From: Hylemonella gracilis str. Niagara R
Lineage (GTDB): Bacteria; Pseudomonadota; Gammaproteobacteria; Burkholderiales; Burkholderiaceae_C
Reading direction: 5' to 3'
Assembly: GCF_000600295.1 (NCBI RefSeq)
Contig: NZ_JEMG01000001.1
Coordinates: 2,220,477-2,284,476, forward strand
DNA: 64,000 nucleotides
A program made the translations under genes and the position numbers. Shown piece after piece: positions 24,303 through 33,715 of this stretch. How positions within the stretch are numbered: position 1 is the first letter of the stretch; each line of letters starts with the position of its first letter. The notes beneath the pieces are model-generated. The model saw only the letters and a list, made by a program, of their open reading frames with translations. It was not told the DNA's origin and did not search any database.

Positions 24303-24440
24303 ATCCCCCTGAGGCGCTGCGCGCCTTCCCCCCCTGAACGCCAACCTTCGGTGGCAGAGGGGACGCTCCAGGTGGCCCGGCACAGCCGGTTCCACGGGAG
24401 CCCTGGTCAAGAAGATCATCCTCACACTTGTAGCCTCCCC
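24303..24440. repeat. GC-rich palindromic intergenic repeat
   Basis: The gap after cysB begins CCCCCTGAGGCGCTGCGCGC and includes the dyad AGGCGC-TGC-GCGCCT, then runs into GGGGACGCTCCAGGTGGC and a CCGG-type dyad. I recall near-identical strings between genes across Comamonadaceae genomes, so I call it a dispersed repeat. It may also terminate cysB transcription. It leaves little room for a promoter before the aminotransferase gene. Confidence 0.45.
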
Positions 24441-25622
24441 ATGAATGCAACAACGCCACCCCTCCAGAGTCGCCTGCCCAAGGTCGGCACGACCATCTTC
24501 ACCGTGATGTCCGCGCTGGCGGCGGAGAAAAATGCGGTGAACCTGGGTCAGGGTTTCCCTGATTTCGAGGGCGATCCGCGTCTGGTCGACGCGGTGACCG
24601 AGGCCATGCGCAAGGGGCTGAACCAGTATCCCCCGATGACTGGCGTGCCAGCCTTGCGCCAGGCGGTGTCGGGCAAGATCACGGCACTGTACGGCCACGC
24701 CTACGACCCGAACGCCGAGATCACCATCACCGCAGGCGCGACCCAGGCCATCCTCACGGCCATCCTGGCCGTGGTGCACCCGGGCGACGAAGTGATCGTG
24801 CTCGAACCCTGCTACGACAGTTACGTGCCCAACATCGAGCTGGCCGGGGGCGTGGTCGTGCGGGTGCCGCTGGGCAAGGCTGGCGAGCCCGGCTCCTTCC
24901 GGCCTGACTTCGAGCGCATCGCGGCGGCCCTCACGCCCAAGACCCGCGCCCTCATCCTCAACACGCCACACAACCCCAGCGCCACCGTCTGGTCACGTGA
25001 GGACATGGAGCAGCTCCAGGCCTTGCTGGCCCCCACGAACGTGCTGGTGATCGCCGACGAGGTGTACGAGCACATGGTCTACGACGGTCAGCGTCACGAA
25101 AGCGTGGCTCGGTATCCAGGTCTTGCGGCACGCGCTTTCATCGTCAGCAGTTTCGGCAAGACCTACCACGTCACTGGCTGGAAAGTGGCCTACGTGGCCG
25201 CGCCCGCGTCGCTCACCGCCGAGTTCCGCAAGGTCCACCAGTTCAATGTGTTCACCGTCAACACCCCCGTGCAGCACGGCCTGGCCGCCTACATGGCCGA
25301 CCCGCATCCCTACCTGACCCTGCCCGCCTTTTACCAGCGCAAGCGCGACTTGTTCCGCGCTGGACTCGCGAAAACGCGCTTTCGCCTGCTGCCCAGCGAG
25401 GGCAGCTACTTCCAATGCGTGGACATCTCCAACCTGGCCGTGCCGGAGCGCGACCTGAGCGAGGCGGATTTCTGCCTCTGGTTGACCGCCGAGATCGGCG
25501 TGGCGGCGATCCCGCTCTCCGCCTTCTACGGCAATGGCCATGACCAGAAAGTCATCCGCTTCTGCTACGCCAAGATGGACGAGACACTGCAGCTCGCGCT
25601 GGACCGCCTCGCCAGGCTCTGA
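24441..25622 (+). CDS. PLP-dependent aminotransferase, YbdL/methionine aminotransferase type
   Basis: This 393-residue class I/II aminotransferase contains the segment NLGQGFPDFEGDPRLVDAV near the N-terminus, TPHNPSATVWS for cofactor binding and SSFGKTYHVTGWKVAY with the PLP lysine. The HVTGWKVAY version matches the YbdL and kynurenine aminotransferase group, which favours methionine, glutamine or aromatic amino acids with 2-oxoacids. Proximity to cysB fits a role in sulfur amino acid metabolism but is not proof. The ATG at 24441 begins the family N-terminus; upstream in-frame codons fall in the repeat. Confidence 0.9.
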   Translation: MNATTPPLQSRLPKVGTTIFTVMSALAAEKNAVNLGQGFPDFEGDPRLVDAVTEAMRKGLNQYPPMTGVPALRQAVSGKITALYGHAYDPNAEITITAGATQAILTAILAVVHPGDEVIVLEPCYDSYVPNIELAGGVVVRVPLGKAGEPGSFRPDFERIAAALTPKTRALILNTPHNPSATVWSREDMEQLQALLAPTNVLVIADEVYEHMVYDGQRHESVARYPGLAARAFIVSSFGKTYHVTGWKVAYVAAPASLTAEFRKVHQFNVFTVNTPVQHGLAAYMADPHPYLTLPAFYQRKRDLFRAGLAKTRFRLLPSEGSYFQCVDISNLAVPERDLSEADFCLWLTAEIGVAAIPLSAFYGNGHDQKVIRFCYAKMDETLQLALDRLARL

Positions 25623-25698
25623 ATCCCGGCAGCGCTTGGTGGGGGCGGGGCCACGTGGGCGATTGACAAGGCCTTGCCTGCCTCAAGCGCAGCGTGGC

Positions 25699-27768
25699 CT
25701 AGTCGCTGCTGCTGATGGCCAGAATCAAACCTTGGCGCGCGTGCTGGTATTGCAGACTCAGCATGCCGTGCAGGCGCGCCACGGCCACGGCCTGATCCGC
25801 ATGGGAGCGTCCCCGGTCTCCAAACAGGGTTGGCAAGGGCGGCCCCGCCGTCGTGTCGCCCTGCTCCGAGGCATGTTCAAGATGCAGATGCAGGCGCTCC
25901 TCCCACACCAGAAGCCGCGCCAGTCTGGCCAGCACACCGTCGGTCTTGGGGCGCGCTGAAGCAGCGGACCGCGCCTTCCCCTGGGTCTGCAGCCAGGGCA
26001 GGAGTGCCGCTCCGGGCATGGGCTGGGCTACCGCATATCCCTGCACGGCGTCCACCCCGAGGATGCGAACCGCCTCGAGCAGGCCGGGGTCTTCTACCCC
26101 TTCCAGTGCCACGCGCTTGCCCAAGGCATGCCCAAGTCGGGTGAGCTGGTAGATGAAGCGCAGCACGTCGAAGGTGTCGCGCTCGAGGTTCTGCACGATG
26201 CTGCGGTCGATCTTGATCAGGTCAAAGGGCATCTCGCGCAGACGCGCCAGGCCGCTGTAGCCTGCGCCCAGATCGTCCTCCGCCAGCTTCACGCCCAGGG
26301 ACTTGAACTTGTGGAACACCCCGACCGCGTCGGCACTGGAACCGATGGCGCCCGTCTCCAGCAACTCCAGCGTCAGCTTCTCCGGTTCGCAGTCTTGCTC
26401 CAGCAGGATGCGCTGGGTCACGTCGAAGTAGCGTGGGTCGACCAGTGCACTGGAAGGCAGGTTCAGCGAAACGGCCAAGTCCAGGCCGGCGTCCCGCCAG
26501 AGACTGCGCTGGCGCAGCACCTCCCGCAGCCCACGGGCGTAGAGCTCCACGAAATCGCTGGGCAGCAAGGCCGCGAAGAATTCACCGGGCCCCAGCAGGC
26601 GACCGTCCTCGCGCAGGCGGGCCAGGGCCTCCACCTTGCTCACGCTGCCCGTCTGCAGATCCAGCAAGGGTTGGTAGTGCATCTCTAGCGCGTCCGTGCG
26701 CAGCAGGCTGGCCCAATGCTGGCGCGTCGCATAGGGCACGACACGGGTCGGTCCATGACGCGCTTCGATGGCCATCAGTGCAAAAACCAACAGGGTCTGT
26801 AGTTGCTCGATGAAGGATTGTTGGTGCGTCGAACTGAAACCACCCGGCAAGGTGCAAAAGAGCGTTAGCACGAAGAAAGGGGCGCCGTCACTGGGACCGA
26901 CCGGAATGGCCACGCTGGATCGGTAGCCGCGCTCGCGCATCAGCCCGCGCCAGCGCTCTGTGGCAGGGTCGGTGGCGAAGTTGATGCAGCGCTGGACTTG
27001 CCGCGTGCGCCAGGCACGTCCCGTCGGGTCCTCGCTCACCTCGCTCAGCGAGCCACCTGCGAGTTGCTCGAAGCGCATCAGGAAATCATTGGCCTGCCCG
27101 GACACCGCCTCGAAGCGGAACACACCCCGGTTGTCGAGCCGACCGAAGGAGCAGGCGGCGATCTCTCCATGCTCAGACAGGCGCTGTGTCATGCGATCGA
27201 TCAGATCGGTGTAACTCTCCACCTGCCAGACCAGTTGCGTCAGCTCCTGAGTAAGCTTGTGACGCTGGATCTGCACCTCCTGGTAAACCTGCATCTGCAG
27301 CGACATGTCGCGCATCAGCCGCTGGCCGAGCGCGGCCAGGGCACGCCCATGTTGCACGCCACCAACATGGTCACGCACCAAGCCCAGCAGGATCTCGGAC
27401 CCCAAGGTTAGATCGTCTCGGGCCACGCCCATGACGGCATGTTGCAAACCCAGACGCCCCGCGAGTTGGCGATGACCTTCGGCATTCAAATCTGGCGCGG
27501 TCAGGGTCAGCAGGTATTCGCGCAGACGTGCCTTGAATTGCGCCTGTTCTGGCTCCGCCATGGTGAGGATCAGATGACTGATCGACGGGATTTCCGCCAG
27601 GCTGCGGAACAGTTTTTCAACGATGACCTCAAGCTGGTCCTGCAAGACCGGCTGCATGCTCAACAAGGCGTCGGCCCACGCCGCGCCATACAGTCTGCTG
27701 GCCTGTCTGCGCTCCACCTCCGAAACGCCCCAGGCCGCCGCCACAGGCGCATCACCCACTGCTGACAA
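25699..27768 (-). CDS. Globin-coupled GAF-EAL c-di-GMP phosphodiesterase
   Basis: This 689-residue soluble protein has a globin-coupled-sensor-like domain at about residues 15-170, with His110 in GRLGLQHAVMGV as candidate haem ligand. A GAF domain follows (about 190-340), then an EAL domain (about 350-605). Catalytic elements are present: EALARL, SLNLPSS, ELLETG, EDDLGAGYS, IKIDRS, EGVED and QGYAVAQP. Last come about 80 residues of unknown type. It should hydrolyse c-di-GMP under control of oxygen or another haem ligand. The start is a TTG with AGGAG 6 nt upstream. There is no membrane segment. Confidence 0.85.
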   Translation of the reverse strand: MSAVGDAPVAAAWGVSEVERRQASRLYGAAWADALLSMQPVLQDQLEVIVEKLFRSLAEIPSISHLILTMAEPEQAQFKARLREYLLTLTAPDLNAEGHRQLAGRLGLQHAVMGVARDDLTLGSEILLGLVRDHVGGVQHGRALAALGQRLMRDMSLQMQVYQEVQIQRHKLTQELTQLVWQVESYTDLIDRMTQRLSEHGEIAACSFGRLDNRGVFRFEAVSGQANDFLMRFEQLAGGSLSEVSEDPTGRAWRTRQVQRCINFATDPATERWRGLMRERGYRSSVAIPVGPSDGAPFFVLTLFCTLPGGFSSTHQQSFIEQLQTLLVFALMAIEARHGPTRVVPYATRQHWASLLRTDALEMHYQPLLDLQTGSVSKVEALARLREDGRLLGPGEFFAALLPSDFVELYARGLREVLRQRSLWRDAGLDLAVSLNLPSSALVDPRYFDVTQRILLEQDCEPEKLTLELLETGAIGSSADAVGVFHKFKSLGVKLAEDDLGAGYSGLARLREMPFDLIKIDRSIVQNLERDTFDVLRFIYQLTRLGHALGKRVALEGVEDPGLLEAVRILGVDAVQGYAVAQPMPGAALLPWLQTQGKARSAASARPKTDGVLARLARLLVWEERLHLHLEHASEQGDTTAGPPLPTLFGDRGRSHADQAVAVARLHGMLSLQYQHARQGLILAISSSD

Positions 27769-28201
27769 AATGGACTCCTCTGCACGCCTCGTCGGGCGCT
27801 TGAAGGGAGACGCTCTGCGGGCGCTCTCTGTTTCCCTTCAACTTCCACATTCCCTAATAACTCTTACAACCGTGGAGTCCGACACTCCGGTCTTGATCAC
27901 TTGCTGTCTTGTACCCAACTCCTGCGCGGTCCATCTTCAAAACCTTGCCATTCTCCTTCATCATTCCGTCGATTTCGCCAGCGCAGGCACAGCTTGTACT
28001 GAAAATCCATCAACGCGGGCCGCTTGCGCCCAAACTGACAAGGGGTGCCACTCTGTCTCATCGTCCTTCGCTGGTTTGACTTGAGCACAAAGAAGGCCAG
28101 CTAGGGAAAGCCATGAAGCGAGGTGATCGGAGCCGGGGCACCAGGCACATGATGCGCCCATGCCCTCATGCTCATCGCCAAGTGGTTTCGACAGACTGCG
28201 C
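27769..28201. other. 433-nt region between hrpA and the EAL gene
   Basis: No gene is supported. The minus strand here carries the leader of the EAL gene (AGGAG just before its TTG start) and an AT-richer patch around 27,850-27,875 that may hold its promoter. The part next to hrpA contains a GTTTCGACAGACTGCGCTCAG string close to a repeat seen between Comamonadaceae genes. No tRNA or obvious small RNA was found. Confidence 0.4.
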
Positions 28202-31200
28202 TCAGCTGTTGAGCTGCTGCCAGAGTTTTTCCAGGCGCTTGATGCTGACCGGTTGTGGTGTGCGCAACTCCTGCGCGAAGAAACTCACGCGCAGTTCCTC
28301 GATCAGCCAACGCAGTTCCTGCAAGCGTGCATCGGTCGCACCCTTGCGCTCGGCCAGCAGGCGCAAGTAGCGCTGCTCCTGCGGCTTGAGCTCGGCCAGA
28401 CGCGCGGCGTCCCGGGCGGGGTCTGCGCGCCATTTGTCCAGCCGCAAGGTGATGGCCTTGAGGTAACGCGCGAAATGCTGGAGCGCCTGCCAGGGCGTTC
28501 CGGCCAGAAAGCGCTTGGGCACCAGGCGCTGCAGTTGCTGCGTGCAGTCGGCGACGGCCTCCGTCGCGTTTTTCGTGTCCTTGATCTTGCGCTGCGCCAC
28601 CGCGTATTCGCCCAGGATGTTGGCGGCCAGCCGAGCCACCTCATTGGCGATCAGGGTCAGGCGTCCGCGCCCTTCATCGAGGCGGCGCTTGAAGTCCACG
28701 TCGTTTGCGGGCAGGGGCTCCAGCAAAAAGGCACGGTCCAGCGCAACCTCCAGGATCTGCGCGCGCAGTTCCTCCAAGGTGCCTAGGCTCAGGTAGGCCA
28801 CGGCCATCTTCTGTAGGTCTGGTATGTTCTTTTCCAGGTACTTGAGCGCGTCACGGATTTGCAAGGCGAACAAGCGCCGCAGACCGGCGCGATGCTTGAG
28901 GGCCGCTGCCTCGGGTTCGTCGAACACCTCCAGCATGACGGCATCACCCGCGTCCACCAACGCCGGAAAACCGATCAGGGTCTGCCCGCCCTTTCTGATT
29001 TCCATCAGCTCGGGCAACTCTCCAAAGGTCCAGGCGACGTGGCGCTGGGCCGCGTCGGCTGCGGACCCAGAGGATGCCGCGCCCGGACGCTGAGTGGGCT
29101 TGTTCTTGCTGGACAAGTAGTCCATGCCTGGTCGAGCGTTGGCATTCGCGCTGGCCTGCTCCACCCTCGCCCCGCCACCTGCCTCGGTCGCACCTGGCAA
29201 GGAAGGCTGAAGCGAGGCCGCCTTCAACGTCGCCAGTGCCTGAAATGCGCCGCGCGCCTGCGCGCCCAGTTCGGCCTTGAGCGCACCGAGGTTGCGGCCC
29301 TGACCCAACTGGCGGCCATGTTCGTCCACCACCCGAAGGTTCATGAACAGGTGCGGGCTGAGCATGTCGAGCTTGAAGTCCGTGCGCTTCACGTCCAGGC
29401 TGGTGATCTCGCGCACGCGCTTGAGCAACGCGTCCGTCAGGCTGCCCCGACCGAAGTTCTCGGGCTGACCCAGATCCTCCGCCAGCCGGGCGGCCGACTC
29501 AGGCAGGGGCACAAAGCGGCTGCGCGGCCGTTGCGGCAGGCTCTTGAGCAAGGCCTGAATCTTGTCCTTGAGCATGCCTGGGGCCAGCCATTCGCAACGC
29601 TCCTCGCTGACCTGGTTCAGCACGAACAGCGGAACGGTGACCGTCAATCCGTCACGCGGGTCACCCGGCTCGTGCAGGTAGGTCGCCGCGCAATCCACGC
29701 CACCCAGGCGCAAGGTCTTCGGGAAAGCGCTGCTGGTGACCCCAGCCGCCTCGTGGCGCATCAGTTCCTCGCGGCTCAGGCGCAGCAGGTCGGGCTGGCT
29801 ACGGCTCGCCTCACGGTACCAGCGCTCGCACTCGAAACCGCTGCAGACCTGGGCCGGCAGATGCTGGTCGTAGAAGGCGTAGATCAGTTCCTCGTCCACC
29901 AGCACGTCTTGCCGGCGGGACTTGTGCTCCAGTTCCTCCACCTCGCGGATCAGCTTGCGGTTGGCGGCCAGGAAAGGCAGTTGGGTGTCCCACTCGCCCG
30001 CGACCAGGGCTTCACGGATGAACACCTCACGTGCCGCCGCCGGATCGACCCGACCGAAGTTGACGCGCCGTCCGCTGTAGATGAGCAGGCCGTACAGCGT
30101 CGCACGCTCCAGCGCGATCACTTCGGCGGCCTTCTTCTCCCAATGCGGATCGAGCAACTGCTTCTTGAGCAGATGTCCTGCCACCTGCTCCAGCCACTGG
30201 GGCTCGATGGCGGCGATACCACGACCGAAAAGCCGCGTGGTCTCGACCAGCTCGGCGCAGACGATCCAGCGGCCCGGTTTCTTGGAAAGATGCGCGCCCG
30301 GGTGACGATGGAACTTGACACTGCGGGCACCCAGGTAAACGTCTTCTGTCTCGTGCTTGCAACCGACGTTGCCCAGCAGGCCGGCCAGCATGGACAGATG
30401 GATCTGCTCGTACGTCGCGGGCGCTTGATTCAGCCGCCACTGATGCTCGGTCACCACGGTGAGCAACTGGCTGTAGATGTCACGCCACTCGCGCACGCGG
30501 CGCACGTTCACGAAATTCTGGCGCAAGAGGGCTTCGTACTGGCGGTTGCTGAGCTTGTGTTCCGCCGCCCCCGGCGCTGCCGCATCCGGCTTGCCACCGC
30601 GCGCATCGTGGATCCACTTCCAGAGCTTCAGGTAGCCGGTGAACTCGCTCTTTTCGTCGTCGAACTTGGCATGGGCCTGATCGGCCTGGGCCTGGGCTTC
30701 CAGCGGACGATCCCGCACATCCTGCACGCTCAGGGCACTGGCGATCACCAGCACTTCTTCCAGCGCCTGACGGTCCCGCGCTTCCAGGATCATGCGGCCG
30801 ACACGCGGGTCCAGGGGCAACTTGGCCAGCTCACGGCCCAGGGGCGTGAGTTCGTTGGCCTCATCCACCGCTCCCAATTCGGCCAGCAACTGGTAGCCAT
30901 CGGCGATGGCACGGCCCGAGGGCGCTTCGAGGAAGGGGAAGTCCTCCACCGAGCCCAGGTGCAGGGACTTCATGCGCAGGATGACACCCGCGAGCGAGGA
31001 ACGCAGGATTTCTGGCGTGGTGAAACGCTCGCGGCCGTTGAAGTCCTTTTCGTCGTAGAGGCGGATGCAGATGCCGTCGGCCACGCGCCCGCAGCGGCCC
31101 GCACGCTGGTTGGCAGCCGCCTGGCTGACCGGCTCGACCAGCAACTGCTCGACCTTGCTCCTGAAACTGTAGCGCTTGACCCGTGCCGTTCCGGTGTCGA

Positions 31201-32236
31201 TGACGTAGCGGATGCCCGGCACGGTGAGCGAGGTTTCGGCCACGTTGGTGGCCAGCACGATGCGCCGACCGGTGTGACCGTCGAACACCTTGTCCTGCTC
31301 GGCCTGGCTCAGCCTGGCGAACAGGGGCAGCACTTCGGCGCTGCGCTTGATGGGATCGTGGCTCAGGTGCTTGCGCAGATGGTCCGCGGCCTCCCGGATT
31401 TCACGCTCGCCCGGGAAGAAAACGAGGATGTCACCCGCCGCATGGCCTTGCCAGAGTTCATCCACGGCATCGGCGATGGCGTCATTGATGTCGTGCTCAC
31501 GCGATTCCTCGAAGGGGCGCCAACGCATCTCTACGGGATAGGTCCGGCCCGAGACATAGATGATGGGCGCAGGAACAAGGCCCCCACGCTCACCCACTTC
31601 GTGTGACTCGCTGCCCCCCGAGGGGGTTTCGCCCGGCTTGGGGCGGCCCGTCCCTTGGCGACCCTGTGGCGCTGAAGCAAAGTGCCGGGCAAAACGCTCG
31701 GCGTCAATCGTGGCCGAAGTCACGATGACCTTCAGGTCTGGTCTGCGCGGCAGGATCTGCCGCAGATAGCCCAGCAGAAAATCGATGTTGAGCGAACGCT
31801 CGTGCGCCTCGTCGATGATGATCGTGTCGTAGGCGTTCAGCAGCGGGTCGGTCTGGGTCTCCGCCAGCAAGATGCCGTCCGTCATCAGCTTGACCGAAGC
31901 GTCCTTGCCCAGCCGGTCGTTGAAGCGCACCTTGTAGCCCACCACCTCGCCCAGCGGCGTCTGTAGTTCCTCCGCGATGCGCTTGGCCACGCTGGACGCG
32001 GCGATACGGCGCGGCTGGGTGTGGCCGATCAGCTGGCCGCGCTGGCCGGCCGGGTAGTTGCACTTGCCCCGCCCGAGGCTCAGGGCGATCTTGGGCAATT
32101 GCGTGGTTTTGCCCGAACCCGTTTCACCGCAGACGATGATGACCTGGTGGGCCTGCAGCGCGGCGGCGATCTCGTCGCGTTTGGCCGACACCGGCAGCGA
32201 CTCGGGAAACTCGATTTTCAGCGTGGAGGAACTCAA
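28202..32236 (-). CDS. hrpA: ATP-dependent RNA helicase HrpA
   Basis: This 1344-residue DEAH-box helicase has Walker A GETGSGKTTQLP near residue 37, TQPRRIAA, IIDEAHERSLN (DEAH) and SATID in the first RecA domain. FPGEREI, LATNVAETSLTVPGI and the QRAGRCGR motif VI lie in the second. Winged-helix, ratchet, OB and long C-terminal DUF3418 regions follow. E. coli HrpA is 1300 residues and rescues stalled ribosomes by acting on mRNA. About 33 residues between SATIDAERFARHFAS and PIIYVSGRTYPVEM are extra and encoded by a GC-rich repeat. argA diverges on the other strand. Confidence 0.95.
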   Translation of the reverse strand: MSSSTLKIEFPESLPVSAKRDEIAAALQAHQVIIVCGETGSGKTTQLPKIALSLGRGKCNYPAGQRGQLIGHTQPRRIAASSVAKRIAEELQTPLGEVVGYKVRFNDRLGKDASVKLMTDGILLAETQTDPLLNAYDTIIIDEAHERSLNIDFLLGYLRQILPRRPDLKVIVTSATIDAERFARHFASAPQGRQGTGRPKPGETPSGGSESHEVGERGGLVPAPIIYVSGRTYPVEMRWRPFEESREHDINDAIADAVDELWQGHAAGDILVFFPGEREIREAADHLRKHLSHDPIKRSAEVLPLFARLSQAEQDKVFDGHTGRRIVLATNVAETSLTVPGIRYVIDTGTARVKRYSFRSKVEQLLVEPVSQAAANQRAGRCGRVADGICIRLYDEKDFNGRERFTTPEILRSSLAGVILRMKSLHLGSVEDFPFLEAPSGRAIADGYQLLAELGAVDEANELTPLGRELAKLPLDPRVGRMILEARDRQALEEVLVIASALSVQDVRDRPLEAQAQADQAHAKFDDEKSEFTGYLKLWKWIHDARGGKPDAAAPGAAEHKLSNRQYEALLRQNFVNVRRVREWRDIYSQLLTVVTEHQWRLNQAPATYEQIHLSMLAGLLGNVGCKHETEDVYLGARSVKFHRHPGAHLSKKPGRWIVCAELVETTRLFGRGIAAIEPQWLEQVAGHLLKKQLLDPHWEKKAAEVIALERATLYGLLIYSGRRVNFGRVDPAAAREVFIREALVAGEWDTQLPFLAANRKLIREVEELEHKSRRQDVLVDEELIYAFYDQHLPAQVCSGFECERWYREASRSQPDLLRLSREELMRHEAAGVTSSAFPKTLRLGGVDCAATYLHEPGDPRDGLTVTVPLFVLNQVSEERCEWLAPGMLKDKIQALLKSLPQRPRSRFVPLPESAARLAEDLGQPENFGRGSLTDALLKRVREITSLDVKRTDFKLDMLSPHLFMNLRVVDEHGRQLGQGRNLGALKAELGAQARGAFQALATLKAASLQPSLPGATEAGGGARVEQASANANARPGMDYLSSKNKPTQRPGAASSGSAADAAQRHVAWTFGELPELMEIRKGGQTLIGFPALVDAGDAVMLEVFDEPEAAALKHRAGLRRLFALQIRDALKYLEKNIPDLQKMAVAYLSLGTLEELRAQILEVALDRAFLLEPLPANDVDFKRRLDEGRGRLTLIANEVARLAANILGEYAVAQRKIKDTKNATEAVADCTQQLQRLVPKRFLAGTPWQALQHFARYLKAITLRLDKWRADPARDAARLAELKPQEQRYLRLLAERKGATDARLQELRWLIEELRVSFFAQELRTPQPVSIKRLEKLWQQLNS
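31570..31675. repeat. Dispersed GC-rich repeat inside the hrpA reading frame
   Basis: About 105 bp carry GCTGCCCCCCGAGGGGG (a CCCCC/GGGGG dyad) and GCTTGGGGCGGCCCG. These strings are typical of intergenic palindromic repeats in Comamonadaceae as I remember them. In hrpA they are read as RQGTGRPKPGETPSGG and neighbours, low-complexity residues that do not belong to the helicase fold. The boundaries are approximate. Confidence 0.6.
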
Positions 32237-32313
32237 GGGAAAACTTCGTGGAGAATCCGCGATTATCCCCGCCCGTAAGCCTTTCCCCAGCCACTCCTTG
32301 CTCGCGCCCCCGC

Positions 32314-33663
32314 ATGTCCGCCGTATTCAACTTCACCTTCGTGCCCTGGTTCCGTTCGGTCGCGCCCTACATCCACAAATTTCGCAACCAGACCTTCGTC
32401 GTCGGCGTCTGTGGCGAAGCCATCGCGGCGGGCAAACTGCCGAATCTGGCGCAGGATCTGGCCTTGATCCAGAGCATGGGCGTCAAGATCGTGTTGGTGC
32501 ACGGTTTTCGCCCGCAGGTGAACGAGCAGCTCAAGGCCAAGGGCCATGCCCCCCTGTATTCGCGCGGCATGCGCATCACGGACGAGGTCGCGCTGGATTG
32601 TGCGCAGGAGGCTGCCGGCCAGCTGCGCTACCAGATCGAGGCCGCCTTCAGCCAGGGCCTGCCCAACACGCCCATGGCGGGCGCCACGGTGCGCGTGCTC
32701 TCGGGCAACTTCATCACCGCGCGACCGGTGGGCATAGTCGATGGCGTCGATTTCCAGAGTTCAGGCCTGGTGCGCAAGGTCGACGTGGCCGCCATCCAGC
32801 ACACGCTGAACATGGGCGCGGTGGCCCTGCTCTCACCCTTTGGTTTCTCGCCGACGGGGGAAGCCTTCAACCTGACCATGGAGGACGTGGCGACCTCGGT
32901 GGCCACTGCCCTGCATGCGGACAAGCTGATATTCATCACCGAGATTCCCGGCCTGCGCCTGCGTCCCAACGAACCGGAGTCCGAAGACAACCCGATCGAC
33001 ACCGAGCTGCCCCTGGCCGCCGCTGAAAAACTGCTGGCGGAACTGCCCCCGCCCGAGCAACCCAGCGATGCCGCCTTTTACCTGAAACATTGCATCCGCG
33101 CCTGCAAGGGCGGCGTGGAGCGCAGTCACATCATCCCCTACGCGGTCGATGGCTCCCTGCTGCTGGAAATCTACGTGCACGACGGCATCGGAACCATGAT
33201 CGTGGACGAGAAACTCGAGGAACTGCGCGAGGCCACGGCGGACGACGTGGGCGGCATCCTGCGCCTGATCGAGCCGTATGAACAGGACGGCACCCTGGTC
33301 AAGCGCAGCCGCACGGAGATCGAGCGCGACATCGGCAACTACACCATCATCGAACATGACGGGGTGATCTTCGCTTGCGCAGCACTCTATCCCTACCCCG
33401 AGGCGCATACGGCCGAAATGGCGGCCTTGACCGTTTCCAGCGAATCCCAGGGTCAAGGCGATGGCGAGAAGGTCCTCAAGCGCATCGAACAACGCGCCCG
33501 GGCCATGGGGCTCAAGAGCATCTTCGTGCTGACCACGCGCACCATGCACTGGTTCATCAAGCGCGGCTTCCAGCAGGTGGACCCGGACTGGCTGCCCGAA
33601 GCCCGGCGCCGCCTGTACAACTGGGACCGCCGCAGTCAGGTTCTGGTCAAGAAACTGGCGTGA
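32314..33663 (+). CDS. argA: N-acetylglutamate synthase (amino-acid kinase plus GNAT)
   Basis: This 449-residue enzyme makes N-acetylglutamate, the first step of arginine synthesis. Residues 1 to about 290 are an amino-acid-kinase fold (VVGVCGEAIAAGKLPNLAQD, LVHGFRPQVNEQL, PGLRLRP). Residues 300-449 are GNAT (AALTVSSESQGQGDGEKVLK, the acetyl-CoA loop, then FVLTTRTMHWFIKRGF). The kinase-like domain normally binds arginine for feedback inhibition. The ATG at 32314 gives the family start MSAVFNFTFVPWFRSVAPYI; a GTG 66 nt upstream overlaps the hrpA leader. It diverges from hrpA. Confidence 0.94.
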   Translation: MSAVFNFTFVPWFRSVAPYIHKFRNQTFVVGVCGEAIAAGKLPNLAQDLALIQSMGVKIVLVHGFRPQVNEQLKAKGHAPLYSRGMRITDEVALDCAQEAAGQLRYQIEAAFSQGLPNTPMAGATVRVLSGNFITARPVGIVDGVDFQSSGLVRKVDVAAIQHTLNMGAVALLSPFGFSPTGEAFNLTMEDVATSVATALHADKLIFITEIPGLRLRPNEPESEDNPIDTELPLAAAEKLLAELPPPEQPSDAAFYLKHCIRACKGGVERSHIIPYAVDGSLLLEIYVHDGIGTMIVDEKLEELREATADDVGGILRLIEPYEQDGTLVKRSRTEIERDIGNYTIIEHDGVIFACAALYPYPEAHTAEMAALTVSSESQGQGDGEKVLKRIEQRARAMGLKSIFVLTTRTMHWFIKRGFQQVDPDWLPEARRRLYNWDRRSQVLVKKLA

Positions 33664-33715
33664 GCGACACAGCCCCGGTTGACCTGGCGGGCGCGATTCG
33701 GAGGCAGCGCAGGTG

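Noticed and set aside
28859-31606. A 915-codon open frame antisense to hrpA
   Set aside because: High-GC genes leave long open antisense frames; the product is low-complexity (Gln/Leu/Gly/Arg) with no domain, while hrpA has a full set of helicase motifs.
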